A stretch of 49,750 nucleotides of DNA from Actinomycetes bacterium (GTDB taxonomy: Bacteria > Actinomycetota > Acidimicrobiia > Acidimicrobiales > Bog-793): NCBI GenBank assembly GCA_021786195.1, contig JAJYNS010000122.1, positions 24,545 to 74,294 on the forward strand, in the 5' to 3' direction. Position numbers and translations under genes: made by a program. The notes below the pieces were generated by a model. It worked only from the letters and a program-made list of their open reading frames with translations. It was not told where the DNA came from and did no database searches. This document shows, piece after piece, positions 31,050 to 40,026 of the stretch. Within the stretch, counting starts at the first letter, position 1; each line of letters starts with the position of its first letter.

Positions 31050-31466
31050 TCAGTCGACGATGTCGACGCTGGCGTCGGTGCCTTCGCTCGCCGCCGCGGC
31101 CCGGACGATCGTGCGCAGCGCCTGCGCGACCCGGCCCCGCTTGCCGATGATCCGACCCATGTCGCTGGGGGCGACGTGCAAGGAGAGATCGACCCGCCCC
31201 CGGCGCTCGCTCACCTCGACCGCGACCGCGTCCGGCTCGTCGACGATCGAGCGGGCGACGTGCTCGAGCACGGCCCGCGCCGCCCCGCCCGAGATCGCGT
31301 TGCCGGCCGGGACGCCCTCGAGCTCCTCCTCCGGCTCCTCGTCAACCTCGTCAACCTCGTCGGCCTCGTCGACGTCGTCGGCCTCGTCGACCTCGTCGAG
31401 CTCGTCATCGCCGGGAGCGGAGGCCTCGAAGGCCGGCGGCTTGAACGGCGAGGAAGCGTCGCTCAC
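31050..31466 (-). CDS. khpA: KhpA-type KH-domain RNA-binding protein with acidic N-terminal repeat
   Basis: The C-terminal 75 residues are a single KH domain: LEHVARSIVDEPDAVAVEVSERRGRVDLSLHVAPSDMGRIIGKRGRVAQALRTIVRAAA, with the RNA-binding GKRG loop. KhpA is an RNA chaperone acting with KhpB on cell-wall and division mRNAs. Family members are normally about 75-85 residues; this one has 138 because of an N-terminal extension dominated by DE-V/A tripeptides (about residues 20-50) encoded by a 9-base tandem repeat. The GTG start overlaps the rpsP stop (GTGA). Position between rpsP and rimM is standard. Confidence 0.93.
   Translation of the reverse strand: MSDASSPFKPPAFEASAPGDDELDEVDEADDVDEADEVDEVDEEPEEELEGVPAGNAISGGAARAVLEHVARSIVDEPDAVAVEVSERRGRVDLSLHVAPSDMGRIIGKRGRVAQALRTIVRAAAASEGTDASVDIVD
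31338..31409 (-). repeat. eight tandem 9-base units encoding an acidic VDE/ADE repeat in khpA
   Basis: Eight consecutive units of the form CTCGTCNNN on the plus strand (AAC, AAC, GGC, GAC, GGC, GAC, GAG, ATC endings; the fifth begins GTC). Read on the minus strand they encode alternating DEV, DEA and DDV tripeptides. The unit length keeps frame, so copy-number change would lengthen or shorten the acidic arm without frameshift. Confidence 0.85.
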
Positions 31467-31777
31467 GATGCCGCGCTCCGGGCGCCGCTGCGGCGCTGCT
31501 TCGCTGCCGAAGGGGGCCGGGCGGCGACGAACTCGCCCCAGGCGCCTGACGCCTCCAGCAGCTTGCGAACGGTGTCGGTCGGCTGGGCGCCCTTCGACAG
31601 CCAGGCGACGGCCTTGGCGTTGTCGACCTGGACAGCCGAAGGCTCGGAGCGGGGCGCGTACGTCCCGACGATCTCGATGAACCTCCCGTCGCGCGGCGAG
31701 TTCGCCTCGGCGGCGACGATGCGGTAGGTCGGCTGCTTCTTCTTGCCCATCCGCATCAGGCGGAGCTTGACGGCCAC
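31463..31777 (-). CDS. rpsP: 30S ribosomal protein bS16
   Basis: A 104-residue bS16: VKLRLMRMGKKKQPTYRIVAAEANSPRDGRFIEIVGTYAPR, then the VDNAKAVAWLSKGAQPTDTVRKLLEASGAW segment, both diagnostic. A short Ala/Arg/Ser tail follows. GTG start with AGGAC upstream. First gene of the rpsP-khpA-rimM-trmD-rplS operon, 50 bases after the ffh stop. Confidence 0.97.
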   Translation of the reverse strand: MAVKLRLMRMGKKKQPTYRIVAAEANSPRDGRFIEIVGTYAPRSEPSAVQVDNAKAVAWLSKGAQPTDTVRKLLEASGAWGEFVAARPPSAAKQRRSGARSAAS

Positions 31778-31827
31778 GGCGTGTCCTTCGCTTTCTCTCT
31801 ACTGGGGTGCGACCTGAGCCGCCGGCC

Positions 31828-33201
31828 TCAACGGAGCGACCCGGCGTCCTTGAGCGGCGGGGTGACGCGCCCGCGCTTGACCTGCTTGGCCTTGCGTCCT
31901 GCCGGGCGGCCCATCACGCCGAGCGGCCCGCCGGAGCGCATCAGGCGCTGCATCTCCTTGAACTGGCGCAGGAGGCTGTTGACCTCTGCGGGGGTCCGAC
32001 CACTGCCCGAGGCGATGCGCATCCGGCGCGAGCCGTTGATGATCGAGGGGTCGTCCCGCTCCCCGGGGGTCATCGACCGGATGATCGCCTCAACTCGCGC
32101 CACCTCCCGGTCGTCGATCTCCGCGTCGCGCACCTCCTTCGGCATGCCCGGCAGCATCCCGAGGATGCCTTTCAGCGGTCCCATCCGCTTCACCTGCTGG
32201 AGCTGCTCGAGGAAGTCCTCGAGCGTGAAGCGCCCGGCGCGAAGTCGCGCCATCGCCTTCTCGGCGACCTCGGCGTCGTACTCCTGCTCGGCGCGCTCGA
32301 TGAGGGTCAGCACGTCGCCCATGCCGAGGATCCGGCTCGCCATGCGCTCGGGGTGGAACTGCTCGAAGGCGTCGGGGCGCTCCCCGTTGGAGACGAAGGC
32401 GATCGGCTTGCCGACCACGTGCCGCACCGACAGCGCCGCGCCGCCCCGGGCGTCGCCGTCGAGCTTGGTGAGGATCACGCCGTCGAGCGCGAGCGCCGAG
32501 GCGAAGGCCGTCGCGGTGCGGACGGCGTCCTGCCCGGTCATCGCGTCGACGACGAAGAACGTGTAGTGCGGCTTCGTCGCCTCGGCGACCCGGCGGACCT
32601 CGTCCATCAGCTCCGTGTCGACCGCGAGGCGCCCGGCGGTGTCGACGACGACCACGTCCCGTCCGACCCGGACCGCCTCCTCGACGCCCCGGCGCGCCAC
32701 GACCTCGGGCAGGGCGGGCTCGCTGAACACGGCGGCGCCGACCTCCCTGCCGAGCACCCGCAGCTGCTCGACGGCAGCGGGCCGCTGGAGGTCGGCCCCG
32801 ACGAGCAGGGGATGGCGGCCCTGGCGCTTGAACCAGAGCGCGAGCGCCGCCGCGGCCGTGGTCTTGCCGGCGCCCTGGAGCCCCGCGAGCAGCACGACCG
32901 TCGGGGGGCGCGAGGCGTAGGCGAGCCGGAACGGCTCGCCGCCCAGGGTCGAGGTGAGCTCCTGGTCGACGATCTTCACGACCTGCTGCGCCGGTGTCAG
33001 GCTCTTCGACAGCTCCGCTCCGACGCAGCGGGCGCGGATGCGCTCGACGAGGTCGCGGACGACCTCGATGTTGACGTCCGCCTCGAGCAGCGCGACGCGG
33101 ATGTCGCGCAGCACCTCGGCGACCTCGGCGTCGCCGAGGCGGCCGCGCCCGCGCAGGCGCTTGAAGATCCCGTCGAAGCGTTCGGTCAGGGTGTCGAACA
33201 T
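31828..33201 (-). CDS. ffh: signal recognition particle protein Ffh (SRP54)
   Basis: A 457-residue SRP GTPase that binds signal sequences and 4.5S RNA. The N domain precedes GLQGAGKTT (residues 107-115), then VVDTAGRL, TKLDGDARGGAALS, and a methionine-rich M domain with VKRMGPLKGILGMLPGMPKE and the RNA-binding SRRMRIASGSGRTPAEVNSLLRQFKEMQRLM. ATG 33201 has TAACCT 10 bases upstream, so the leader is at most a few bases. It is next to its receptor gene ftsY with a 54-base gap. Confidence 0.97.
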   Translation of the reverse strand: MFDTLTERFDGIFKRLRGRGRLGDAEVAEVLRDIRVALLEADVNIEVVRDLVERIRARCVGAELSKSLTPAQQVVKIVDQELTSTLGGEPFRLAYASRPPTVVLLAGLQGAGKTTAAAALALWFKRQGRHPLLVGADLQRPAAVEQLRVLGREVGAAVFSEPALPEVVARRGVEEAVRVGRDVVVVDTAGRLAVDTELMDEVRRVAEATKPHYTFFVVDAMTGQDAVRTATAFASALALDGVILTKLDGDARGGAALSVRHVVGKPIAFVSNGERPDAFEQFHPERMASRILGMGDVLTLIERAEQEYDAEVAEKAMARLRAGRFTLEDFLEQLQQVKRMGPLKGILGMLPGMPKEVRDAEIDDREVARVEAIIRSMTPGERDDPSIINGSRRMRIASGSGRTPAEVNSLLRQFKEMQRLMRSGGPLGVMGRPAGRKAKQVKRGRVTPPLKDAGSLR

Positions 33202-33211
33202 GAGCAGGGAA

Positions 33212-33217
33212 AGGTTA
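33212..33217 (-). promoter_or_regulatory. -10 box TAACCT of ffh
   Basis: TAACCT on the minus strand ends 10 bases before the ffh ATG; the predicted leader is about 3 bases. It lies in the 54-base ftsY-ffh gap. Confidence 0.4.
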
Positions 33218-33255
33218 CTCGCAGCTCGGCCGGGCCCCGCCTGCTCCCCGACGCA

Positions 33256-34383
33256 TCAGGAGAAGAGCGCCTCGGCGAACTCGGCCGGGTCGAACGGCAC
33301 GAGGTCCTCGACGCCTTCCCCGAGGCCAACGAGCTTGATCGGCAGGCCGAGCTCGGTCCGCACGGCGAGGACGATGCCACCCTTTGCGGTCCCGTCGAGC
33401 TTCGTGAGGACGATGCCGGTCACCTCGACGGCCTCGGTGAACCTCCGGGCCTGGACGAGGCCGTTCTGCCCGGTCGTCGCATCGAGGACCAGGAGCACCT
33501 CGGCCACCGTGCCAGGCGGGCGGGACGCGACCCGCCGGACCTTGCGCAGCTCCTCCATCAGGTTCGTCTTCGTGTGCAGCCTGCCGGCGGTGTCGGCGAG
33601 GACCAGGGTCGCGCCGCGGGCTGCGGCGTGCTGGACGGCGTCGTAGACGATCGAGGACGGGTCGGCACCGTCCGCGCCGCGCACGAGCCCGGCCCCGGCC
33701 CGCTCCGCCCAGGCAGCAAGCTGGTCCCCGGCTGCGGCTCGGAAGGTGTCCGCCGCGGCGACGACGACCGAGCGGCCCGAGGCGACCTCGCGGGCGGCGA
33801 GCTTGCCGAGCGTCGTGGTCTTGCCCACGCCGTTCACCCCGACGAGCAGCCACACGCTCGGGGCCTGCGCCGCGAGGTGCAGCTCTCGGTCGTCGCCCTC
33901 GAACAGCCGGACGACGTCGGACTTGAGGGCCGAGAGCAGCGCCTCCGGCTCGGCGGCGACCGCGCCGTCCCGGATGCGCCGGCGCAGGCCCTCGAGGAGC
34001 CGCTGCGTGAGCGGCAGCCCGACGTCGGCGAGCAGCAGCGCCTCCTCGAGCTCCTCGAAGCTCGACTCGTCGAACCTCGGGCGCCCCCGCACGGCCCCCA
34101 GCGACGCGTCGAGCAGGCCGCGGGCTCGCCCGAGGCGAGCGGCGAGGGTGGGCCGCTCGGCGAGCTCGACCTGTGGTCCCGGAGGCGTGCCTGCCGCCGG
34201 AGGCGGCGCCGGCGGGGCGGGGCGGGGCGGGGCGGGAAGCTGTTCGCTCGACCGAGGCCGCTCCGGCGCCTCCACCTCGGCGGGGGGGGCCTCGGCAGAC
34301 CTGCGCCGGCGGACGTAGGCGACGCTGCCTCCTGCGAGCAGGAGGAGCAGGACGAGGACGACGGTGAGCAGGACGACGGTCAC
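33256..34383 (-). CDS. ftsY: signal recognition particle receptor FtsY
   Basis: A 375-residue SRP receptor GTPase. It begins with a hydrophobic membrane segment (residues 2-22), then a proline-rich linker (about 40-75) in place of the acidic A domain, the N domain (LGRARGLLDASLGAVRG onward), and the G domain with GVNGVGKTTTLGKLA, ADTFRAAAGDQL, LADTAGRLHTKTNLMEEL, TKLDGTAKGG and LGEGVEDLVPFDPAEFAEALF at the end. It docks SRP-ribosome complexes at the membrane. The GTG start overlaps the smc stop (GTGA). Confidence 0.96.
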   Translation of the reverse strand: MTVVLLTVVLVLLLLLAGGSVAYVRRRRSAEAPPAEVEAPERPRSSEQLPAPPRPAPPAPPPAAGTPPGPQVELAERPTLAARLGRARGLLDASLGAVRGRPRFDESSFEELEEALLLADVGLPLTQRLLEGLRRRIRDGAVAAEPEALLSALKSDVVRLFEGDDRELHLAAQAPSVWLLVGVNGVGKTTTLGKLAAREVASGRSVVVAAADTFRAAAGDQLAAWAERAGAGLVRGADGADPSSIVYDAVQHAAARGATLVLADTAGRLHTKTNLMEELRKVRRVASRPPGTVAEVLLVLDATTGQNGLVQARRFTEAVEVTGIVLTKLDGTAKGGIVLAVRTELGLPIKLVGLGEGVEDLVPFDPAEFAEALFS

Positions 34384-37300
34384 TGCGGTCCGCCGGTCCT
34401 GCCCGCCGCCGCGGCCCTCCCCCCGCGCACCCGCTCGCTCACGACCTTCGAGGCGCCTCCCGGCTGGAGCGTCACGCCGTAGAGGGCGTCTGCGACCTCC
34501 ATCGTCCGCTTCTGGTGGCTCACGATGATCAGTTGCGCCTCGTCCCGGAACTCCTCGAGCAGCCCGATGAAGCGGCGCAGGTTGACGTCGTCGAGCGCCG
34601 CCTCGACCTCGTCCATGACGTAGAAGGGTGAGGGCCTGCTCCTGAAGACGGCGAAGAGGAAGGCAAGCGCGACGAGCGACCTCTCGCCGCCGGAGAGGAG
34701 GGAGAGGCGTCGCATGCTGCGGCCGGGCGGCCGCGCCTCGATCTCGATCCCGCTCTCGAGCGGGTCGTCGGGCACGGTGAGCGCGAGCCGGCCGCTGCCT
34801 CCCGGGAACAACGCCGCGAACAGCTGCGCGAAGTGCCGGGAGACGTCGGCGTAGGCCGAAGAGAACACCTCGGCGATCTCATGGTCGACGGCGCCGATCA
34901 CCTCGCCGAGCTCCCGACGCGCGGCCCGCACGTCGGACAGCTGCGCCTCGAGGAAGGCGCTTCGCTCCTCGAGCTCCGCCAGCTCCTGACGGGCCAGCGC
35001 GTTCACGGGGCCGAGCCGCCTCAGCTCCGCCTCGACGACCTCGAGCCGGGCCGCGGCGTCCGCCTCCGCGCCGAGGTGCGGCAGGGGGGCCTCTGCCAGC
35101 TCTTCCTCCGACAGCCCGAGGTCGCGCCCGATCACCTCGAGCGCCGTCTCTCGTCGGACCCGGACCTCCGTCTGCTCGACCTCGAGGCGCTGGAGGCGCT
35201 CGCGCAGCCCGGTCAGGACTCTCAGGAGCGCCTCCCGACGGGAGCGCAGCGCCCGAAGCCGCGCCTCGCGCAGCCGAGCCGCCTCGTCCCGCCGGGCGCG
35301 CGCCGCGACGACTCGGGCGACCTCCTTGTCGACCTGCTCGAGCAGCGTCTCGAGCTCGCCCGCCAGCCCGGAGAGGACCGCCTGCTCGCGGGCGCGCGCG
35401 CGGCGCTGACCGCCCGAGCGCTGCTGCTCGGCTCTCGCGGCCTCGATCCGCGCCGCCAGGTCGGCTCGGCGGGCGACCAGCGCGTCCTCCCGCTCGGCGA
35501 GCTTGGCCGAGCGCACCTCGAGCGCCTGCCTTCGCCCGGCGAGCTCGCGGGCACGCGCCTCGAGGGCCCGACGAGCCGCGGCCTCGGCCTCGAGGCGGTC
35601 GGCCAGCTCCCGCTCGGCGCGCTCGAGCCGCTCGAGCTCGCGCTCGGCCGCCTCGACCTCGACCGACGCCCGGTCGAGCTCGGCGCCGGCGGCGGCGGCC
35701 TCGGCCGCCCAGCGCTCCTGCTCCACGCCCAGCGCGTCCAGCTCCGACTGCAGCTCGGCCGCCTCGGCGCTGCGACGAGCGGCACCGGCGCGAAGGCCCT
35801 CGAGCCGTCTCGCCGCCGAGCTGGCGGCTTGTCGCGCATCCTCTGCCGACCTGGCGAGGATCGTCGCCGCGCCGGCCGCGCCGGCGGCCTCGGCGCGTGC
35901 CGACTCGAGCGCCTGGCCCGCCTTGGCGAGGGCGGCCCGGGTCGCACCGCTGCGCCCCGAGCCAAGACGCCACCCCCGGCTGGAGAACCGATCGCCGCCG
36001 GGGGTCACGACGACCCGGGCCGGATCCGAGAGCGACAGCTCCACCGCGGCGTCGAGCCCGTCCCGGCAGTAGCTCACGGCGCCGAGGAGCCGGTCGAGGA
36101 GCGACTCGACACCGGGGTCGCCCGAGCGCACCAGGTCCCGCAGCCCGGACCTCGGCGCCTCGCCCCCCGAGACCGGGGCGTCGGTCGACGAGGCGCCCGC
36201 CGCCTCGGGGGCGGGGGGCACGGGGAGCACCGAGCCGTCCAGGCCTTCTCGGCGCAGGCGCTCGAGGGCGGCGCGGGCGTTCTCGGTGCCCGTGACGAGC
36301 ACCGCCGTCAGCACCTCTTCGAGGGCGGCCTCGAAGGCGAGACCGGCGCCCTCCGCGACCTCGACGACGTCGTGCAGGGTGCCGATCACCCCGGGGATGC
36401 CAGCGAGGCGCTCCAGCCCCGCCTCGGCGCGCGCCTCGTCGAGGGCGAGCTCCAGCGCCTCGACCCTCGCCTCCGCCCCCCGGAGCGTCCCCTCGGTGAC
36501 GCGCCGCCGCTCCTCGGCCGCGCTCGCCGCCGACTGCGCCTCGCTTGCCAGGCCTGAGAGGCGCTCGCACTCGGTCAGGGCCTCCGCCTCGGCCGCCTCG
36601 CTCCCCTCCGCAGCCGCCCGGTGCTCGGCGAGCCTGGCCTCGAGCCGGGCTCGACGCTCCTCGATCCCCGCAGCGCGCTCGAGCGCCCGGGCGCGGCGCT
36701 CGCGTGCCGAGGCCTCGGCCGAGCGGGCCTCGGCGGCGGTACGCCGCGCCCGCTCGAGCTCCCCGGGCGCCGGCCGGGGCAGGCCGGACGGTCGCCGGTC
36801 GGAGGCGAGGGTCCCCTCCGGCCCCGCGGCACCGACCGCCTCCTCCTCCAGGCCGAGCTCCTCCTCCGCCCGCTCGATCTCCCTGCGCGCCGGCACGAGC
36901 GCCTCGAGCTCCGCCCCGACCTGGGCGATCTCCTCCTCGACCTGCGCGGACTCGGCCTCGAGCCGGCTCAGCCGCCCTTCGTCGCCGAGCAGCGCGACCA
37001 GGCTCGCGGCGGCGCGCCCGCGCTCGCGGCACAGCGCGAGAAGCCGGCGGGCCCGGTCTCGCTCCGACTCGAGGGCGACCTGCACGGCGGCTAGCCGGTC
37101 GTCTCCAGGCTCGGCCACCTCCTCCTCCGCGAGCGACAGCGACGCCCAGGTCCGGGCGAGGTCGGCGCCGGTGATCGCCGTCTCCTGGTCGAGCTCGGCT
37201 CGCCGCCGCTCGCCGGAGGAGAGCCGCTCGTGGAGGTCGCCGAGCTCCGCCCTCGCGAGGTGGAGCCTGAGCGCCCGGCGCTCGGCGGCGAGCTCGTCGT

Positions 37301-37943
37301 AACGCAGCGCCTCACCGGCCTGGCGGGTGAGCGGCCGCAGCTGGCGCCGCACCTCCTGGAGGAGGTCCTGGAGCCGGGCGAGGTCGCCCTCGCTCGCCTC
37401 GAGCCGCCGCTCGGCACGCTCGCGGCGGCGCCGGAACTTGAGGATCCCCGCCGCCTCCTCGACGATCGCCCTCCGGTCCTCGGGACGCGCCGACAGCACG
37501 GTGTCGAGCTGGCCCTGGCCGATGATCAGGTGCTGCTGGCGGCCGACGCCGGTGTCGGACAGCAGCTCCTGCACGTCGAGCAGGCGGCAGGCGGCGCCGT
37601 TGATCGCGTACTCGCTCTCCCCGGAACGGAACAGGGTGCGGGTCACCTCGACCTCGTTCAGGTCGATCGGCAGGCGGCGGCTGGAGTTGTCGAAGATGAG
37701 GGACACCTCGGCCCTGCCGAGCGCCGGCCGGCGCTGGGTGCCGGCGAAGATGACGTCGTCCATGCGCGCCGAGCGCACGACCCGCGGTCCCTGCGCCCCG
37801 AGCACCCAGGCCAGGGCGTCGACGATGTTCGACTTGCCGGAGCCGTTGGGCCCGACGACCACGGTGATCCCGGGCTCGAGCTCGATGGTCGTGGGCTCGG
37901 CGAAGGACTTGAAGCCCTTGAGCGTCAGCGACTTCAGGTACAC
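34380..37943 (-). CDS. smc: chromosome segregation/condensin ATPase SMC
   Basis: An 1,187-residue SMC protein that extrudes and organises DNA loops with ScpA/B. The head opens MYLKSLTLKGFKSFAEPTTIELEPG with Walker A GPNGSGKSNIVDALAW. Two long coiled coils rich in Ala/Arg/Glu flank the hinge (about residues 515-680: LAGIPGVIGTLHDVVEVAEG, VLVTGTENARAALERL, RVVVTPGGDRFSSRGW). The C-terminal head has the ABC signature LSGGERSLVALAFLFA and Walker B FYVMDEVEAALDD. I start at GTG 37943, which gives the standard MYLKSLTLKGFKSF; GTG 37952 adds three residues but sits against the -10 box. Confidence 0.96.
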   Translation of the reverse strand: MYLKSLTLKGFKSFAEPTTIELEPGITVVVGPNGSGKSNIVDALAWVLGAQGPRVVRSARMDDVIFAGTQRRPALGRAEVSLIFDNSSRRLPIDLNEVEVTRTLFRSGESEYAINGAACRLLDVQELLSDTGVGRQQHLIIGQGQLDTVLSARPEDRRAIVEEAAGILKFRRRRERAERRLEASEGDLARLQDLLQEVRRQLRPLTRQAGEALRYDELAAERRALRLHLARAELGDLHERLSSGERRRAELDQETAITGADLARTWASLSLAEEEVAEPGDDRLAAVQVALESERDRARRLLALCRERGRAAASLVALLGDEGRLSRLEAESAQVEEEIAQVGAELEALVPARREIERAEEELGLEEEAVGAAGPEGTLASDRRPSGLPRPAPGELERARRTAAEARSAEASARERRARALERAAGIEERRARLEARLAEHRAAAEGSEAAEAEALTECERLSGLASEAQSAASAAEERRRVTEGTLRGAEARVEALELALDEARAEAGLERLAGIPGVIGTLHDVVEVAEGAGLAFEAALEEVLTAVLVTGTENARAALERLRREGLDGSVLPVPPAPEAAGASSTDAPVSGGEAPRSGLRDLVRSGDPGVESLLDRLLGAVSYCRDGLDAAVELSLSDPARVVVTPGGDRFSSRGWRLGSGRSGATRAALAKAGQALESARAEAAGAAGAATILARSAEDARQAASSAARRLEGLRAGAARRSAEAAELQSELDALGVEQERWAAEAAAAGAELDRASVEVEAAERELERLERAERELADRLEAEAAARRALEARARELAGRRQALEVRSAKLAEREDALVARRADLAARIEAARAEQQRSGGQRRARAREQAVLSGLAGELETLLEQVDKEVARVVAARARRDEAARLREARLRALRSRREALLRVLTGLRERLQRLEVEQTEVRVRRETALEVIGRDLGLSEEELAEAPLPHLGAEADAAARLEVVEAELRRLGPVNALARQELAELEERSAFLEAQLSDVRAARRELGEVIGAVDHEIAEVFSSAYADVSRHFAQLFAALFPGGSGRLALTVPDDPLESGIEIEARPPGRSMRRLSLLSGGERSLVALAFLFAVFRSRPSPFYVMDEVEAALDDVNLRRFIGLLEEFRDEAQLIIVSHQKRTMEVADALYGVTLQPGGASKVVSERVRGGRAAAAGRTGGPQ

Positions 37944-37952
37944 GGCGCGCAC

Positions 37953-37958
37953 ACGTTA
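37953..37958 (-). promoter_or_regulatory. -10 box TAACGT of smc
   Basis: TAACGT on the minus strand ends 9 bases before GTG 37943, so the predicted leader is 2-3 bases. This supports 37943 over 37952, which would fall before the expected transcript start. Confidence 0.4.
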
Positions 37959-37994
37959 GGGCCTTGGGCCGGGCGGCATCGCGCCGCAGGTGGC

Positions 37995-38834
37995 TCAGCC
38001 CTGGCAGCTCGGGCAGTAGTGGGCGGAGCGCCCGGCGACCCGGCTGCGCTCGACGGGCATGCCACAGCGGGGGCAGGGCTCACCCGCACGACCGTAGACG
38101 GCGTGGCGGTGCTGGAAGCCCCCGGGGCCGCCGCAGAGGTCGAGGTAGCGCCCGTCGCTGAGCGTTGAGCCGCGAGCCGCGACCGCCTCGGAGAGGACCT
38201 CCGTCACCGCCCGGCTGAGCCGGGCGGCCTGGCGGGCGTCGAGGCCGTCGGTGCGCCGGTCCGGGCGAAGCCTTGCGCGGAAGCAGACCTCGTCGGCGTA
38301 GAGGTTGCCGATCCCCGCCAGCTGGTGCTGGTCGAGCAGGAACGCCTTCAGCGAGGTGCGGCGGCCCGCCAGCATGCGGCGCATGCGGGAGGGGTCGATC
38401 CCGTCGACGAGCGGGTCCCTTCCAAGCGAGGCCAGCGGACGGGGGCGCCCGGTGGGGTCGAGGTCGCCGGTCACGAACAGCTCGCCGAAGGTGCGGGGGT
38501 CGACGAAGCGCAGCTCCGCTCCGTCGTCGAGACGGAGCACGGCGTGGGTGTGCTCGGCCAGGGGCGCGGCGGCTCCCGGCGCGAAATGCAGGAGCTGCCC
38601 GCTCATGCGCAGGTGGACGACGAGCGCCCTCCGGTCGTCGAGCGGCGCCCAGAGGTACTTCCCGTGCCGGCGCGCACCCTCGATCCGCCGCCCGGTGAGC
38701 GCCTCGGAGAACTCCGATGGCGGCTGGCGGCGAACGGTCCGCCTCCCGGTCACGGACACCTCCACGACGCGCCTGCCGACGGCGACGCGCTCGAGATCGC
38801 GCCGCAGCGTCTCGACCTCGGGGAGCTCAGGCAC
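37995..38834 (-). CDS. mutM: formamidopyrimidine-DNA glycosylase (Fpg/MutM)
   Basis: A 279-residue base-excision repair enzyme removing 8-oxoguanine and formamidopyrimidines. The catalytic proline start PELPEVETLRRDLE follows the initiator. Helix-two-turn-helix: AFLLDQHQLAGIGNLYADEVCFRA. The C-terminal zinc finger HAVYGRAGEPCPRCGMPVERSRVAGRSAHYCPSCQ is complete, with the GRSAHYC loop that contacts the lesion. The GTG start overlaps the rnc stop by 8 bases. Order rnc-mutM-smc-ftsY is that of mycobacteria. Confidence 0.96.
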   Translation of the reverse strand: MPELPEVETLRRDLERVAVGRRVVEVSVTGRRTVRRQPPSEFSEALTGRRIEGARRHGKYLWAPLDDRRALVVHLRMSGQLLHFAPGAAAPLAEHTHAVLRLDDGAELRFVDPRTFGELFVTGDLDPTGRPRPLASLGRDPLVDGIDPSRMRRMLAGRRTSLKAFLLDQHQLAGIGNLYADEVCFRARLRPDRRTDGLDARQAARLSRAVTEVLSEAVAARGSTLSDGRYLDLCGGPGGFQHRHAVYGRAGEPCPRCGMPVERSRVAGRSAHYCPSCQG

Positions 38835-39588
38835 CGCCCGGCCCCTCGGGGCCTGTTCGGCCGTCCCCGGACGGGCGGGACGCGCCCTCCCGCCCCTCGG
38901 TCGCGCCCTGCCCCTCCCATGCTCGGCACGGAGGGAGGCCGGAGGCGAGCGCGTCCGCCGCGGCGGCCCGCTCGGCCTGCTTCTTCGAGCGGCCGCTGCC
39001 GCGCCCGGCGACGGCGCCGCCGACGCTCGCGACCGCCGTGTAGCGCTTGGCGTGGTCGGGCCCGGACTCGCTCACCTCGTAGCACGGCGGGTCGAGCCCG
39101 AGGCGGGCGCTCAGCTCCTGGAGCCGGTTCTTCGCGTCGCCGAGCTCGACCGCGGAGGAGGCGGCCGAGATCGCCTCGGCGAGGAGGTCGAGCACGAGCG
39201 CTCGGGCTCGCTCGATCCCCCCGTCGAGGAAGCAGGCGCCGATCAGCGCCTCCAGGGCGTCGGCGAGGATCGACGCTTTCGAGCGCCCGCCCGAGCGCTC
39301 CTCCCCGCGGCCGAGCAGCAGCGCCTCGCCGACGCCGGCTGCCCGGGCGATCGGCGCGAGCGCCTCCGAGCTCACCACCGCGGCGCGAATGCGGGCCAGG
39401 TCGCCTTCGGGCACGCCGGGGAGGCTCCGGTAGAGGTGCTCGGCCACGACGAGGCCGAGCACCGCGTCGCCGAGCAGCTCGAGCCGCTCGTTCGGCTCCT
39501 CGCCGGGGACCTCCGCCGAGTAGGAGCGGTGGGTGAGCGCGAGGCGGAGGAGCCCCTGGTCCCCGAGGTAGGGCGCGACCGTCTCCAC
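38827..39588 (-). CDS. rnc: ribonuclease III
   Basis: A 253-residue dsRNA endonuclease that processes rRNA precursors and structured mRNAs. The signature NERLELLGDAVLGLVVAEHLY carries the catalytic acidic residues, with the second set in ASILADALEALIGACFLDGG. The double-stranded RNA-binding domain covers about residues 150-222 (DAKNRLQELSARLGLDPPCYEV to SGRSKKQAERAAAADALAS). A glycine/arginine-rich tail follows. GTG 39588 is the first start in frame; no ribosome site is obvious. Confidence 0.96.
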   Translation of the reverse strand: METVAPYLGDQGLLRLALTHRSYSAEVPGEEPNERLELLGDAVLGLVVAEHLYRSLPGVPEGDLARIRAAVVSSEALAPIARAAGVGEALLLGRGEERSGGRSKASILADALEALIGACFLDGGIERARALVLDLLAEAISAASSAVELGDAKNRLQELSARLGLDPPCYEVSESGPDHAKRYTAVASVGGAVAGRGSGRSKKQAERAAAADALASGLPPCRAWEGQGATEGREGASRPSGDGRTGPEGPGGA

Positions 39589-39668
39589 CAGCGCCGCCGC
39601 GCCGTCAGGAAGACCTTCCGGCCGCCCCCTCGGGCGCCCCTCGTCGCCGGCCGGACCGGCGCGATCGC

Positions 39669-39965
39669 TCAGGCCGCCGACAGCTTCGCCGCGACGTAGT
39701 CGACGGCGTCGCGGACGGTGCGCAGGTCCTCGAGGTCCTCGTCGTCGATGCGAAAGCCCGGGAGCGCGCCGGCGAGCTCCTCCTCGAGCGCCTCGACGAG
39801 CTCGATCAGCGCGAGCGAGTCGGCGTCGAGGTCGTCGGTGAACGACGACGACTCGCCGATCGTGTCCGGCGCGATCTCGAGGATGTCCGCGAGCTGGCTG
39901 CGCACGAGCTCGAGCACCTCCTTGCGGCTCTTCGGCACCTGTGGGTGACGCGTCGCCTCGCTCAT
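39669..39965 (-). CDS. acpP: acyl carrier protein
   Basis: A 98-residue acidic carrier protein. The phosphopantetheine serine is in DDLDADSLALIELVEALEEE, and FRIDDEDLEDLRTVRDAVDYVAAKL is the typical helix 3-4 region. About 15 residues (MSEATRHPQVPKSRK) precede the usual start of the fold. ATG 39965 has a strong GGAGGAGG ribosome site. It follows plsX as in most bacteria and carries acyl chains for the PlsX reaction and for fatty acid synthesis. Confidence 0.95.
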   Translation of the reverse strand: MSEATRHPQVPKSRKEVLELVRSQLADILEIAPDTIGESSSFTDDLDADSLALIELVEALEEELAGALPGFRIDDEDLEDLRTVRDAVDYVAAKLSAA

Positions 39966-40026
39966 GGTCGTCCTCCTCCCGCGCTCGATCCCCCTCGGCG
40001 CCTCGTCCGCGGCGTGCCCGCTCTCG

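Noticed and set aside
34833-37302. Several long plus-strand frames opposite smc rich in Ser/Ala/Arg.
   Set aside because: They are antisense images of the Ala/Glu/Arg coiled coils of SMC.
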